A DNA stretch of 64,000 nt from Desulfobacteraceae bacterium (GTDB lineage: Bacteria; Desulfobacterota; DSM-4660; Desulfatiglandales; Desulfatiglandaceae), in assembly GCA_016844935.1 (NCBI GenBank), contig JAERTK010000286.1, positions 1-64,000 on the forward strand. Reading direction: 5' to 3'. The translations under genes and the position numbers were made by a program. The notes beneath the pieces are model-generated. The model saw only the letters and a program-made list of their open reading frames with translations, was not told the origin of the DNA and did no database searches. Each line of letters opens with the position of its first letter. Positions within the stretch are counted from its first letter, which is position 1. Shown here piece by piece: positions 16,177 through 24,883 of this stretch.

Positions 16177-18213
16177 ATGTCGGAAAAAGAAAGTGTGGAA
16201 ACTTCTGAAGCGCAAATCGCTGTTCACTGGCAGGAAGAGGAATATTACTACCCCTCGGCCAAATTCATTGCCCAGGCCAATATGACGGATGAGACCATTT
16301 ATGAACGGTTCAGCCTGGACAATTTCCCCAACTGCTACAAGGAATATGCAGACCTTCTGGAATGGTACGAATACTGGCATACCATCCTCGACACCAGCGA
16401 TGCTCCCTGTTGGAAATGGTTTGTGGGCGGAAAGGTCAATGCAAGCTATAACTGCGTTGATCGACATCTCAAGGATTACAAGAACAAAACGGCCATCCAT
16501 TTCGTTCCGGAACTGGAGAATGAAAAAACAGAACACATCACTTACCAGGAGCTCTATGTTCGGGTAAATGAATTTGCCGCCATTCTCAGAGACTTTGCAG
16601 GCCTTAAAAAAGGAGACCGTGTCACCCTTCATATGCCCATGTGTGCGGAGCTTCCCATCACCATGCTGGCCTGTGCCCGACTGGGCATTATCCACTCGGA
16701 AGTGTTTGGCGGATTCAGCGGCCGGGCCTGCGCCGACAGGATCGTGGATTCCCAGAGCAGGGTTTTGATCACCATGGATGCGTACTACCGCAGCGGCAAG
16801 CTTCTGGACCATAAACAGAATGCGGATATCGCCCTCAAACTGGCAGAAGAGGACGGCCAGGTGGTGGATAAGGTTCTGGTGTGGCAACGTTATGCCGGGA
16901 AAGACTCAAGCCCCACACCCATGGTCGAAAACCGCGACTATTTTGTCAATGACCTGCTGAAAGATTATTATGGGGCAAGGGTTGATCCCGTTCCCATACC
17001 GGCGGAAGATCCGCTGTTTTTGATGTATACCAGCGGCACCACGGGGAAACCAAAGGGATGTCAGCACAGTACGGGCGGATATCTCGCCTACGCCACCGGA
17101 ACCTCCAAATACATTCTGGATATTCACCCTGAGGACGTCTACTGGTGTATGGCTGATATCGGCTGGATCACGGGTCATTCCTATATCGTTTACGGACCTC
17201 TTTCCCTCGGCGCCTCAACCATCATCTATGAAGGCGTTCCCACCTACCCCGATGCGGGCAGAGCCTGGCGGATCGCACAGGATCTGGATGTGAATATCTT
17301 CCATACAGCGCCTACCGCCATCCGGGCGTTAAGAAAAATCGGGCCGGATGAACCTGCCAAATATGATTATCACTTCAAACATATGACCACCGTGGGGGAA
17401 CCCATCGAACCGGAAGTATGGAAGTGGTACCACAAGGAGGTGGGTAAGGGAGAAGCCATTATCGTGGACACCTGGTGGCAGACGGAAACGGGCGGTTTTC
17501 TCTGTAGCACCATGCCGGCCCTGACCCCCATGAAGCCAGGCAGCGCCGGCCCTGCACTCCCGGGCATTCATCCTGTGATTTACGATGAGGAAGGGGACGT
17601 CCTCGAAGCCGGTTCCGGAAAGGCGGGGAACATCTGCATCCAGAACCCCTGGCCCGGAGCATTTCAGACCATCTGGGGCGACCGGGACCGATTCGTCAGC
17701 ACCTATTACGAACGGTATAACACCGATCCCAACAGCAAGGACTGGCGTGACTGGCCTTATCTGACAGGCGACGCAGCTGTCCAGGCCGAGGACGGGTATT
17801 ACCGAATCTTAGGAAGAATCGATGACGTGATCAATGTGTCTGGTCACAGGCTCGGCACAAAAGAGATTGAGTCCGCGGCGCTGGTTTGCGCTGAAGTTGC
17901 GGAAGCCGCCGTGGTTCCCGTGAACCATGACATCAAGGGCAAGGAACCGGATCTGTATATCGCCTTAAAACCCGGCATAGACGCATCCGATGAATTGGCC
18001 AAGAAAATTTCCGATACCGTTTGCGATGAAATCGGAAAGATCGCAAAACCGAAGGGTGTATGGCTGGTGGCGGATATGCCCAAGACCCGTTCCGGAAAGA
18101 TCATGCGCCGGGTTCTGGCTTCCATTTCCAACGACAAGGATGTGGGCGATGTCACGACCCTTGCAAATCCGGAGATTGTCACCGAAATCCAGGAGATGAT
18201 GAAAAAAAAATGA
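16177..18213 (+). CDS. acs: Acetyl-CoA synthetase (AMP-forming)
   Basis: 678 residues from ATG 16177, chosen for AAGGAGG at 16162-16168; an in-frame TTG 42 bases upstream has no such site. It activates acetate with ATP to acetyl-AMP and then acetyl-CoA. The ANL motifs are all there: YTSGTTGKPKG (A3), WWQTETGG (A5, the W that limits the acyl pocket), YRILGRIDDVINVSGHRLG (A8) and PKTRSGKIMRR with the catalytic lysine near the C-terminus, which is the site of inhibitory acetylation in Acs enzymes. That fits with the upstream GNAT fusion protein. A hairpin and a propionyl-CoA-synthetase-like gene follow. Confidence 0.9.
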   Translation: MSEKESVETSEAQIAVHWQEEEYYYPSAKFIAQANMTDETIYERFSLDNFPNCYKEYADLLEWYEYWHTILDTSDAPCWKWFVGGKVNASYNCVDRHLKDYKNKTAIHFVPELENEKTEHITYQELYVRVNEFAAILRDFAGLKKGDRVTLHMPMCAELPITMLACARLGIIHSEVFGGFSGRACADRIVDSQSRVLITMDAYYRSGKLLDHKQNADIALKLAEEDGQVVDKVLVWQRYAGKDSSPTPMVENRDYFVNDLLKDYYGARVDPVPIPAEDPLFLMYTSGTTGKPKGCQHSTGGYLAYATGTSKYILDIHPEDVYWCMADIGWITGHSYIVYGPLSLGASTIIYEGVPTYPDAGRAWRIAQDLDVNIFHTAPTAIRALRKIGPDEPAKYDYHFKHMTTVGEPIEPEVWKWYHKEVGKGEAIIVDTWWQTETGGFLCSTMPALTPMKPGSAGPALPGIHPVIYDEEGDVLEAGSGKAGNICIQNPWPGAFQTIWGDRDRFVSTYYERYNTDPNSKDWRDWPYLTGDAAVQAEDGYYRILGRIDDVINVSGHRLGTKEIESAALVCAEVAEAAVVPVNHDIKGKEPDLYIALKPGIDASDELAKKISDTVCDEIGKIAKPKGVWLVADMPKTRSGKIMRRVLASISNDKDVGDVTTLANPEIVTEIQEMMKKK

Positions 18214-18234
18214 TCTTCGCATGAAACCTGTTGT

Positions 18235-18267
18235 CAGCCTGCCGCCCCGTCCGGGACCGGCAGGCTG
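18235..18267 (+). other. Strong hairpin between acs and prpE-like gene
   Basis: A perfect 10-bp stem, CAGCCTGCCG (18235-18244) with CGGCAGGCTG (18258-18267), around a 13-base loop, beginning 22 bases after the acs stop. No T run follows, so it is more likely an mRNA-stabilising or attenuating hairpin than a full intrinsic terminator. It would let acs be expressed at a different level from the downstream genes. Confidence 0.5.
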
Positions 18268-18324
18268 AGGCATTACAATCGGAAGTGCGTTAAAAACTGG
18301 ACAAAGGTACAAAGGAAGGAGCCT

Positions 18325-20235
18325 ATGACCGACGGATATCTTGCGTACTATAATCAGTCAATTGAGGATCCCAATGGTTTCTGGAGCGTGCCAGCGGAGG
18401 ATTGTCATTGGTATAAAAAGTGGGACAGGGTATTGGACGATTCAAACAAGCCATTTTACAGGTGGTTTACGGGGGGTATGGTCAATACCTGTTATAACGC
18501 CCTCGATCTTCATGTGGAAAATGGCATCGGAAATCAAACCGCCCTTATCTATGACAGTCCTGTTACCGATACCATCAAGAAATTCACCTACCTTCAACTT
18601 CGAGACCAAGTGGCCCTGTTTGCCGGGGTTCTATCATCAAAAGGTGTTCAAAAAGGGGACCGCGTTCTCCTGTATATGCCCATGATTCCGGAGGCGGCCA
18701 TTGCCATGCTGGCCTGTGCCCGGCTTGGCGCGGTCCATTCTGTTGTTTTTGGTGGATTTGCCTCAAAGGAACTTGCCATCCGCATCAATGACGCAAAACC
18801 AAAAGTCATCGTTTCTGCGTCATGCGGCATCGAAGGGGCAAAGGTCATCCCGTACAAACCCCTCCTTAAGGAGGCCATGGAAATTGCGGACGAAAAAACC
18901 GATGCCTGTATTATCATTCAAAGGCCCCAGGAAACCGCTTCCATGACACCGGGGTTTGACTACGACTGGCATGAGGAGATGCAAAACGCTACCCCTGCGG
19001 ACTGCGTTCCGGTAGCCGCCACGGATCCCCTGTACATCCTGTACACATCGGGGACCACCGGGATACCAAAAGGGGTTGTCCGGGACAATGGCGGGCACAT
19101 GGTCGCTTTAAAATGGACCATGGGTGCCGTTTACAATCTGCAGCAGGGCGACGTGTGGTGGACCGCATCGGATGTGGGCTGGGTCGTGGGGCACTCGTAC
19201 ATTGTTTACGGTCCCCTGCTTAAAGGGTGCACCACCATCCTTTTTGAAGGAAAGCCGGTTGGCACTCCCGACGCGGGGGTGTTCTGGCGGGTCATAAGCG
19301 AGCACAAGGTTAAAACAATGTTTACCGCTCCCACCGCATTTCGTGCCATCAAGCGGGAGGACCCTGAAGGAAAACTCATTGAAAATTATGATTTAAGCAA
19401 CTTCAAAGCCCTTTTTCTGGCCGGGGAAAGGCTGGATCCCGATACGTTGCTGTGGGCCGAAAAGAAGTTGAAGGTCCCGGTCATCGATCATTGGTGGCAG
19501 ACGGAAACCGGCTGGGCCATCGCCGCCAACTGCCTGGGCATTGAACAGTTTCCCGTAAAGCAGGGTTCCCCCACAAAGGCGGCACCGGGATGGAACATCC
19601 AAGTGGTTGACCCTGACTGCCAGCAGGTGAAACCGGGGGACATCGGAGCCCTGGTGGTAAAACTGCCGCTCCCTCCGGGAACGCTCCCCACGCTATGGAA
19701 CAATGATGAAGGCTTTATCCAGTCGTATCTGGAAGAATTTCCGGGGTTTTACAAAACAGCCGATGCCGGATATATCGACGACGACGGTTACGTGTTTGTC
19801 ATGAGCCGGACCGATGACATCATCAACGTGGCGGGACACCGGTTATCCACCGGCGGCATGGAAGAGGTCCTGGCGGATCACCCGGATGTGGCCGAATGTG
19901 CTGTACTGGGCGTTGAGGATAAACTGAAAGGGCAGATGCCCATCGGCTTCCTGGTATTGAATGCCGGGGTGTCGCGTGAATCTGAAGAAATCGAAAAGGA
20001 AGTCATCCAGATGGTCCGGAAACGCATCGGCCCCGTGGCTTCGTTTAAAATCGCCACCATTGTGAAGCGCCTGCCCAAAACGAGATCCGGGAAGATACTC
20101 AGGGGAACCATGCGCAAGATCGCGGACAATGAGGCCTTCAGCATGCCGGCAACCATTGATGACCCGACGATTTTGAAAGAGATTGAAGAAGCGCTCGTCC
20201 ATAAAGGGTATGCGGGCGCAAAAGGGGACCCATAA
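18325..20235 (+). CDS. prpE: Propionyl-CoA synthetase-like acyl-CoA synthetase
   Basis: 636 residues, the usual length for PrpE (Acs is ~650-680). The start follows AAGGAAGGAG. ANL motifs: YTSGTTGIPKGVV (A3), HWWQTETGW (A5), VMSRTDDIINVAGHRLST (A8) and LPKTRSGKILRG (A10 lysine). The STGG after the A8 motif and VVFGGFASKELAIRINDA are typical of the PrpE/ACSS3 branch rather than Acs. It should make propionyl-CoA or another short acyl-CoA with ATP. It lies between acs and the symporter genes on the same strand, so the cell can take up and activate both C2 and C3 acids. Confidence 0.85.
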   Translation: MTDGYLAYYNQSIEDPNGFWSVPAEDCHWYKKWDRVLDDSNKPFYRWFTGGMVNTCYNALDLHVENGIGNQTALIYDSPVTDTIKKFTYLQLRDQVALFAGVLSSKGVQKGDRVLLYMPMIPEAAIAMLACARLGAVHSVVFGGFASKELAIRINDAKPKVIVSASCGIEGAKVIPYKPLLKEAMEIADEKTDACIIIQRPQETASMTPGFDYDWHEEMQNATPADCVPVAATDPLYILYTSGTTGIPKGVVRDNGGHMVALKWTMGAVYNLQQGDVWWTASDVGWVVGHSYIVYGPLLKGCTTILFEGKPVGTPDAGVFWRVISEHKVKTMFTAPTAFRAIKREDPEGKLIENYDLSNFKALFLAGERLDPDTLLWAEKKLKVPVIDHWWQTETGWAIAANCLGIEQFPVKQGSPTKAAPGWNIQVVDPDCQQVKPGDIGALVVKLPLPPGTLPTLWNNDEGFIQSYLEEFPGFYKTADAGYIDDDGYVFVMSRTDDIINVAGHRLSTGGMEEVLADHPDVAECAVLGVEDKLKGQMPIGFLVLNAGVSRESEEIEKEVIQMVRKRIGPVASFKIATIVKRLPKTRSGKILRGTMRKIADNEAFSMPATIDDPTILKEIEEALVHKGYAGAKGDP

Positions 20236-20390
20236 AAGGCAGGTTTCGGACAGAATGTGGATAGCACGACCGAAGCCTTAATTTTGGAATCAATCAAAAA
20301 CCACGGAAAGGGGGGATGTAAAGGAGAACAGACCGGCAAAGTGTCCAAAGAAATCCAATGAAAAAGACTCTTAATATGGGAGGATAGGTT

Positions 20391-20642
20391 ATGACTAGCG
20401 GCGAAGCTTACTGGCAGAAAAATCTAAAGCTTATGATAGGTTGTTTAATCGTCTGGTTCGTTGTTTCGTTCGGATTTGGCATCTTGCTGGTTGGTCCACT
20501 CAACAACATCAGTCTCGCGGGGTATCCGCTGGGTTTCTGGTTTGCGCAACAGGGGTCCATGTACGTTTTCGTGTGTTTGATTTTTTTCTACGCAAACACG
20601 ATGTCGAAATATGACCGTGAATTCGATGTAGAGGAGGATTAA
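20391..20642 (+). CDS. Sodium/substrate symporter small subunit (DUF4212)
   Basis: An 83-residue protein with two membrane helices (about residues 12-34 and 49-67). The start YWQKNLKLM, then GPLNNISLAGYPLGFWFAQQGS and the end MSKYDREFDVEE are hallmarks of the DUF4212 small-subunit family that always stands before a VC2705-type symporter; here the gap to that gene is two bases. GGGAGGA precedes the ATG. It is thought to assist assembly or activity of the large subunit. Confidence 0.9.
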   Translation: MTSGEAYWQKNLKLMIGCLIVWFVVSFGFGILLVGPLNNISLAGYPLGFWFAQQGSMYVFVCLIFFYANTMSKYDREFDVEED

Positions 20643-20644
20643 TC

Positions 20645-22420
20645 ATGACCCTTAGAGCTACTACTTTTATCGTTGTGGGCTTGACCTTTGCTATTTATAT
20701 TGCCATCGCCATCATGGCGCGGGCCAGAAGCACGTCGGATTTCTACGTTGCGGGAAAAGGCGTTCATCCGGTCTTAAATGGTATGGCCACGGCGGCGGAC
20801 TGGATGTCCGCGGCGTCCTTTATCTCCATGGCAGGCCTGATCGCCTTCATGGGTTACGATGCCTGCGCCTACCTCATGGGTTGGACCGGCGGCTATGTGC
20901 TCCTGGCCATGATGCTGGCGCCTTACCTCCGTAAATTCGGAAAATTCACCGTGCCGGAGTTTATCGGGGATCGGTACTATTCCCATAGTGCGCGTCTGGT
21001 TGCCGTGCTCTGCCTGATTACCTGCTCTATTACGTACGTTATCGGGCAGATGAAAGGGATCGGCGTGGCCTTTTCCCGATTCTTAGAGGTGGATTATTCA
21101 ACGGGCCTTTTCTGCGGTATGGGGATCGTGTTTGTCTATGCGGTTTTGGGCGGCATGAAAGGGATTACATATACCCAGATCGCCCAGTACTGCGTCCTGA
21201 TCTTCGCCTATACGGTGCCTGCGGTCTTCATCGGCATGCAGATGACGGGAAATCCCATTCCCCAGCTTGCTCTGGGGAGCGAGCTTTCGGATGGAAGCGG
21301 CTATCTGCTGTCAAAGCTGAATACCATATGCGTTGATCTGGGCTTTGCCGCCTACACGGCCCAGAAGTGGTCAACTTGGAATGTGTTCCTGCTGACCTTC
21401 TCTCTGATGGTCGGTACGGCGGGACTCCCCCATGTGATCATCCGTTTTTTCACGGTGCCGAAAGTCCGGGATGCCCGCTTTTCAACCGGCTGGGCCCTGG
21501 TGTTTATCACCATTCTGTACACCACTGCCCCGGCGGTGGGCGCCATGGCGCGAACCAACCTGATGAATACCATCCAAATCGGACCGGTGGGCTCTCCCAC
21601 AGGCAACCTGCTCTATGCCGACAGACCGAGCTGGTTCACCAACTGGGAAAAAACCGGACTGCTCAAGTGGGTGGATAAGAATCATGATGGCAGAATTCAG
21701 TATTACGGCAATAACAAGGAATTTGCCAAAAAGGCTGAATCCTTTGGTTGGAAAGGTAACGAAATGGTCAAGGTGGACCGGGATATCATGGTGCTCGCCA
21801 ACCCGGAAATCGCCAATCTGCCGTTCTGGGTCATAGCGCTGGTTGCAGCGGGCGGTATTGCCGCCGCACTCTCAACGGCTGCAGGTCTCCTCCTGGCAAT
21901 CTCTTCCGCCATTTCCCATGATGTGATGAAGAGTGTTTTCATGAAGAACATTAATGAAAAGCAGGAATTGCTGGCAAGCCGCATCGCCATGGCCGGTGCA
22001 ATTTGTGTGGCCGGTTGGCTGGGACTGAATCCGCCCGGATTCGCTGCCCAGGTGGTGGCGCTGGCCTTTGGTCTGGCCGCCTCGTCCATCTTCCCGGCTT
22101 TGATGATGGGGATTTTTTCCAAAAAAGTCAATCGAGTTGGCGCCATCGCCGGAATGCTTACCGGTATCGGCTCCACCCTCCTGTACATCTTTTTGTACAA
22201 GGGATGGTTTTTCATCAAAGGGACGGCTCCGCTGGCTGACAATCCGGAAGGCTGGATGCTGGGCATCAACCCCCAGTCCTTCGGTGCAGTGGGTGCTCTG
22301 TTGAACTTCATTGTGGCGTTCCTGGTATCCAGTGCAACGGAACCGGTACCTGAGCATATCCAGCATCTTGTGGAAGATATCCGTGTCCCGAAAGGTTCAG
22401 GGGCTGCGACAGGCCATTGA
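20645..22420 (+). CDS. Acetate-type sodium:solute symporter large subunit (VC2705/ActP-like)
   Basis: A 591-residue inner-membrane symporter of the SSS family. Typical are FYVAGKGVHPVLNGMATAADWMSAASF near the N-terminus, GYDACAYLMGWTGGYVLLA and a dozen or so hydrophobic segments. It most likely imports acetate or another short carboxylate with a cation, feeding Acs and PrpE. Between two helices it has a long hydrophilic loop (about residues 315-380) containing DKNHDGRIQYY (from residue 344), which resembles a dockerin/EF-hand calcium loop and is not part of E. coli ActP. It is followed by a clear terminator. Confidence 0.88.
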   Translation: MTLRATTFIVVGLTFAIYIAIAIMARARSTSDFYVAGKGVHPVLNGMATAADWMSAASFISMAGLIAFMGYDACAYLMGWTGGYVLLAMMLAPYLRKFGKFTVPEFIGDRYYSHSARLVAVLCLITCSITYVIGQMKGIGVAFSRFLEVDYSTGLFCGMGIVFVYAVLGGMKGITYTQIAQYCVLIFAYTVPAVFIGMQMTGNPIPQLALGSELSDGSGYLLSKLNTICVDLGFAAYTAQKWSTWNVFLLTFSLMVGTAGLPHVIIRFFTVPKVRDARFSTGWALVFITILYTTAPAVGAMARTNLMNTIQIGPVGSPTGNLLYADRPSWFTNWEKTGLLKWVDKNHDGRIQYYGNNKEFAKKAESFGWKGNEMVKVDRDIMVLANPEIANLPFWVIALVAAGGIAAALSTAAGLLLAISSAISHDVMKSVFMKNINEKQELLASRIAMAGAICVAGWLGLNPPGFAAQVVALAFGLAASSIFPALMMGIFSKKVNRVGAIAGMLTGIGSTLLYIFLYKGWFFIKGTAPLADNPEGWMLGINPQSFGAVGALLNFIVAFLVSSATEPVPEHIQHLVEDIRVPKGSGAATGH

Positions 22421-22441
22421 TATTTAAACCCCGTATGAAAG

Positions 22442-22478
22442 ACGGTGTGCCTGTTACGCAGGCGCACCGTTTTTTTTG
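22442..22478 (+). terminator. Rho-independent terminator after the symporter gene
   Basis: A 12-bp stem, ACGGTGTGCCTG (22442-22453) with CAGGCGCACCGT (22459-22470), one pair being G-U, a five-base loop TTACG and then eight T. It ends the acs-prpE-symporter unit, although the next CBS/DUF294 gene starts only 25 bases later and would need readthrough or its own promoter. Confidence 0.85.
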
Positions 22479-22502
22479 GTTCATGAGGAGAAAAATAGGC
22501 TC

Positions 22503-24851
22503 ATGATGACTTCTGAAAAGCATGACGACAAAGAGATGTTCGACTTCCTGTCCCGAACCCCTGTTTTTGCGCCTTTGCCGGAGAAGGAACTGTGGAACAT
22601 GTGCATCCACATGACAAGGGAGCAGTACGACAAGGGCTTCATTCTATGCCGCCAGGATGAGACCTCCCTGAACAAGGTGTATATTATCCAAAGTGGCTCT
22701 CTGGAGCTTTATTTTGATGAAGGGGGGAAAAAACTTCTGAGGGGAACGCTCTACAGAAAGGACGTCTTTGGCGGCATTGCCATTTTAATGAACAGCGGAA
22801 AGTCTGCCAGAACCGTCATGGTACATGAAGATGCCACCCTTCTCGCCATACCCAAAAATAATTTCATAGACATCTGCACCCGGCATGAGTCTTTTTACAC
22901 ATTCTTCGTTGAAACATTTCAAGACCGAATGCTGGACAAATCATATGCTGCCATTTTCCAGTCGAGCCAGATCAGCCATTTTCTCTCGGGGATTGTGCCG
23001 TTTTCATTTCTTCCGGAAGATGTTCTGAAAGATATCTCAAAAGAGTTTTCCGTGGTGCACTATTCAAGCGGTACCCGGCTTTTCTATCAGGGTAAGAGCA
23101 AGGTCGAGTATCTGTACATCATTCAAAAAGGCGCCGTCGAACGCTATTTTGAAGAAGATAACAACAAGACGCTGCGCGGGGTCCTGGGAGAAGGCGATCT
23201 TTATGGCGGCATTTCCATGCTGGTCAACGACGGCATCGCTGTCCGCTCTTTCCATATCCTTGAAAACACCTATTTCTACATCCTTCCCAAGACCGTTTTT
23301 TTGAAACTCTGTAGTGTCCATAAAGACTTCGCAGAATATTTTTCGGGTACCTTTGGAAAAAGGATGATGGATAAATCCTATGCCTCCATCATCAAGAGCG
23401 ATACGGGCGCCATTGATTCTGCGACACAGTTTTTCAACCTGCAGGTGGAAAACATTTATCACAAGAATATTCTGTCATGCCGTGAGGATACCGCCATCCA
23501 ACAGGCAGCGGCCCTCATGAGCGATCGAAAACGCAGCTCCATCTTTGTCAATAACTCGGAAGGAGATTATACGGGCGTTGTAACCGATACGGACCTTCGA
23601 AGCAAAGTGATCGCGGAAGCCCATGACATTTCCGGCCCCATCGCCGACATCATGAGTTCTCCCCTGCACAGCGTTCAGATTGACGCCATGGTATCGGAAG
23701 TCCTGTTGGAAATGATGGACACCAATCTTAAACACCTGGCCGTCAGGGACCGGCGGGGCAAGGTTGTGGGGATTGTAACCAACAGGGATCTCCTTATCGC
23801 CCAGGAGCAATCACCATTTTTTCTCATCCGGGAACTTGCCGCCGTTTCCGGTATGGATGAGATTGTCCATCTGCAGAAAAGGACCCCTCGGTTAATCCAG
23901 AATATGCTTAACAGCGGCGCAAAAGCGAGAACCATTACCCGGCTCATCAGTTCCATATCCGATGCCATTCTGGAGAAACTGGTGGGCTTTGCCCTCGATG
24001 AGTTGGGACCGGCACCTTCCGAATTCGTTTTCCTGATCGTTGGCAGCGAAGGCAGAAACGAGCAGACGCTCAAAACAGATCAGGACAATGCCATCATTTA
24101 CGCGGATGTGGGCAAAGCCGAATCCAGCGCCGCGAAGGCGTATTTCCTGAAATTCGGTGAACGGGTCTGCACATGGCTTGATCAGGCCGGGTACGATTTC
24201 TGCAAAGGGAATGTCATGGCCATGAACCCCAAATGGTGCCAGCCCCTTTCCCTGTGGAAAAGGTACTTTTATTCCTGGATTCGTGTTTCAACACCGAAAG
24301 ATCTGATGCAGTCCAACATATTTTTCGATTTGAGAGGCGGGTGTGGAAATATCGGGCTGGTTGACGAATTGAGGCTGTTTCTGTTTGAGTCCCTGGAGGG
24401 CTGGACAAGGTTTTTCAGAGATCTCGCCATCAACGCTATGGGATTTAAACCCCCTCTGGGATTTTTCAGGAATTTTGTAGTGGAATCCAAAGGTGAGCAC
24501 CGCCATAAGCTGGATATCAAGAAATCCATGACCCCCATGGTGGATATTGCGAGAATCTACGCGCTCAACAATAACATCTCCGAAACCAATACCCAGGAAA
24601 GACTCTACCGCCTTTATCTGGAAAAAGTCTTTGATGAAGAAACCTACAACGACCTGGACCAGGCTTACAGCTATCTCATGCATCAAAGATTGAGTTGCCA
24701 GATCAACAGCATCCTGGCGGGAGAAAAACCGGACAACTACATCGATCCCACCAAACTTTCGCGCATGGACCAGACCATGCTCAAAGAAATCTTCAAACGG
24801 ATTGAACGCATGCAGACCCGATTGAGCCTGGATTTTACAGGGACCGCGTAA
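22503..24851 (+). CDS. Tandem cNMP-CBS-DUF294 nucleotidyltransferase-like regulator
   Basis: About 782 residues from ATG 22503 (22506 also possible), after GAGGAG. It has two cyclic-nucleotide-binding-like barrels in tandem (about 15-145 and 155-285; each with an IIQ.G..E.YF.E segment), a CBS pair (about 320-440, with VVTDTDLRSKV and IVTNRDLLIAQ), a DUF294 nucleotidyltransferase-like domain with an intact site GSEGRNEQTLKTDQDNA, and the DUF294 C-terminal helical domain. The intact GlnD-type site suggests real nucleotidyl transfer; the partner is unknown. Proteins like this are habitual neighbours of acetate symporters. It is the active-looking counterpart of the paralogue at 11.2-13.2 kb, which has one barrel and a broken site. 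Confidence 0.85.
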   Translation: MMTSEKHDDKEMFDFLSRTPVFAPLPEKELWNMCIHMTREQYDKGFILCRQDETSLNKVYIIQSGSLELYFDEGGKKLLRGTLYRKDVFGGIAILMNSGKSARTVMVHEDATLLAIPKNNFIDICTRHESFYTFFVETFQDRMLDKSYAAIFQSSQISHFLSGIVPFSFLPEDVLKDISKEFSVVHYSSGTRLFYQGKSKVEYLYIIQKGAVERYFEEDNNKTLRGVLGEGDLYGGISMLVNDGIAVRSFHILENTYFYILPKTVFLKLCSVHKDFAEYFSGTFGKRMMDKSYASIIKSDTGAIDSATQFFNLQVENIYHKNILSCREDTAIQQAAALMSDRKRSSIFVNNSEGDYTGVVTDTDLRSKVIAEAHDISGPIADIMSSPLHSVQIDAMVSEVLLEMMDTNLKHLAVRDRRGKVVGIVTNRDLLIAQEQSPFFLIRELAAVSGMDEIVHLQKRTPRLIQNMLNSGAKARTITRLISSISDAILEKLVGFALDELGPAPSEFVFLIVGSEGRNEQTLKTDQDNAIIYADVGKAESSAAKAYFLKFGERVCTWLDQAGYDFCKGNVMAMNPKWCQPLSLWKRYFYSWIRVSTPKDLMQSNIFFDLRGGCGNIGLVDELRLFLFESLEGWTRFFRDLAINAMGFKPPLGFFRNFVVESKGEHRHKLDIKKSMTPMVDIARIYALNNNISETNTQERLYRLYLEKVFDEETYNDLDQAYSYLMHQRLSCQINSILAGEKPDNYIDPTKLSRMDQTMLKEIFKRIERMQTRLSLDFTGTA

Positions 24852-24883
24852 GCAACCGTCCCCTGCACCCCGAATCCAGAGGT

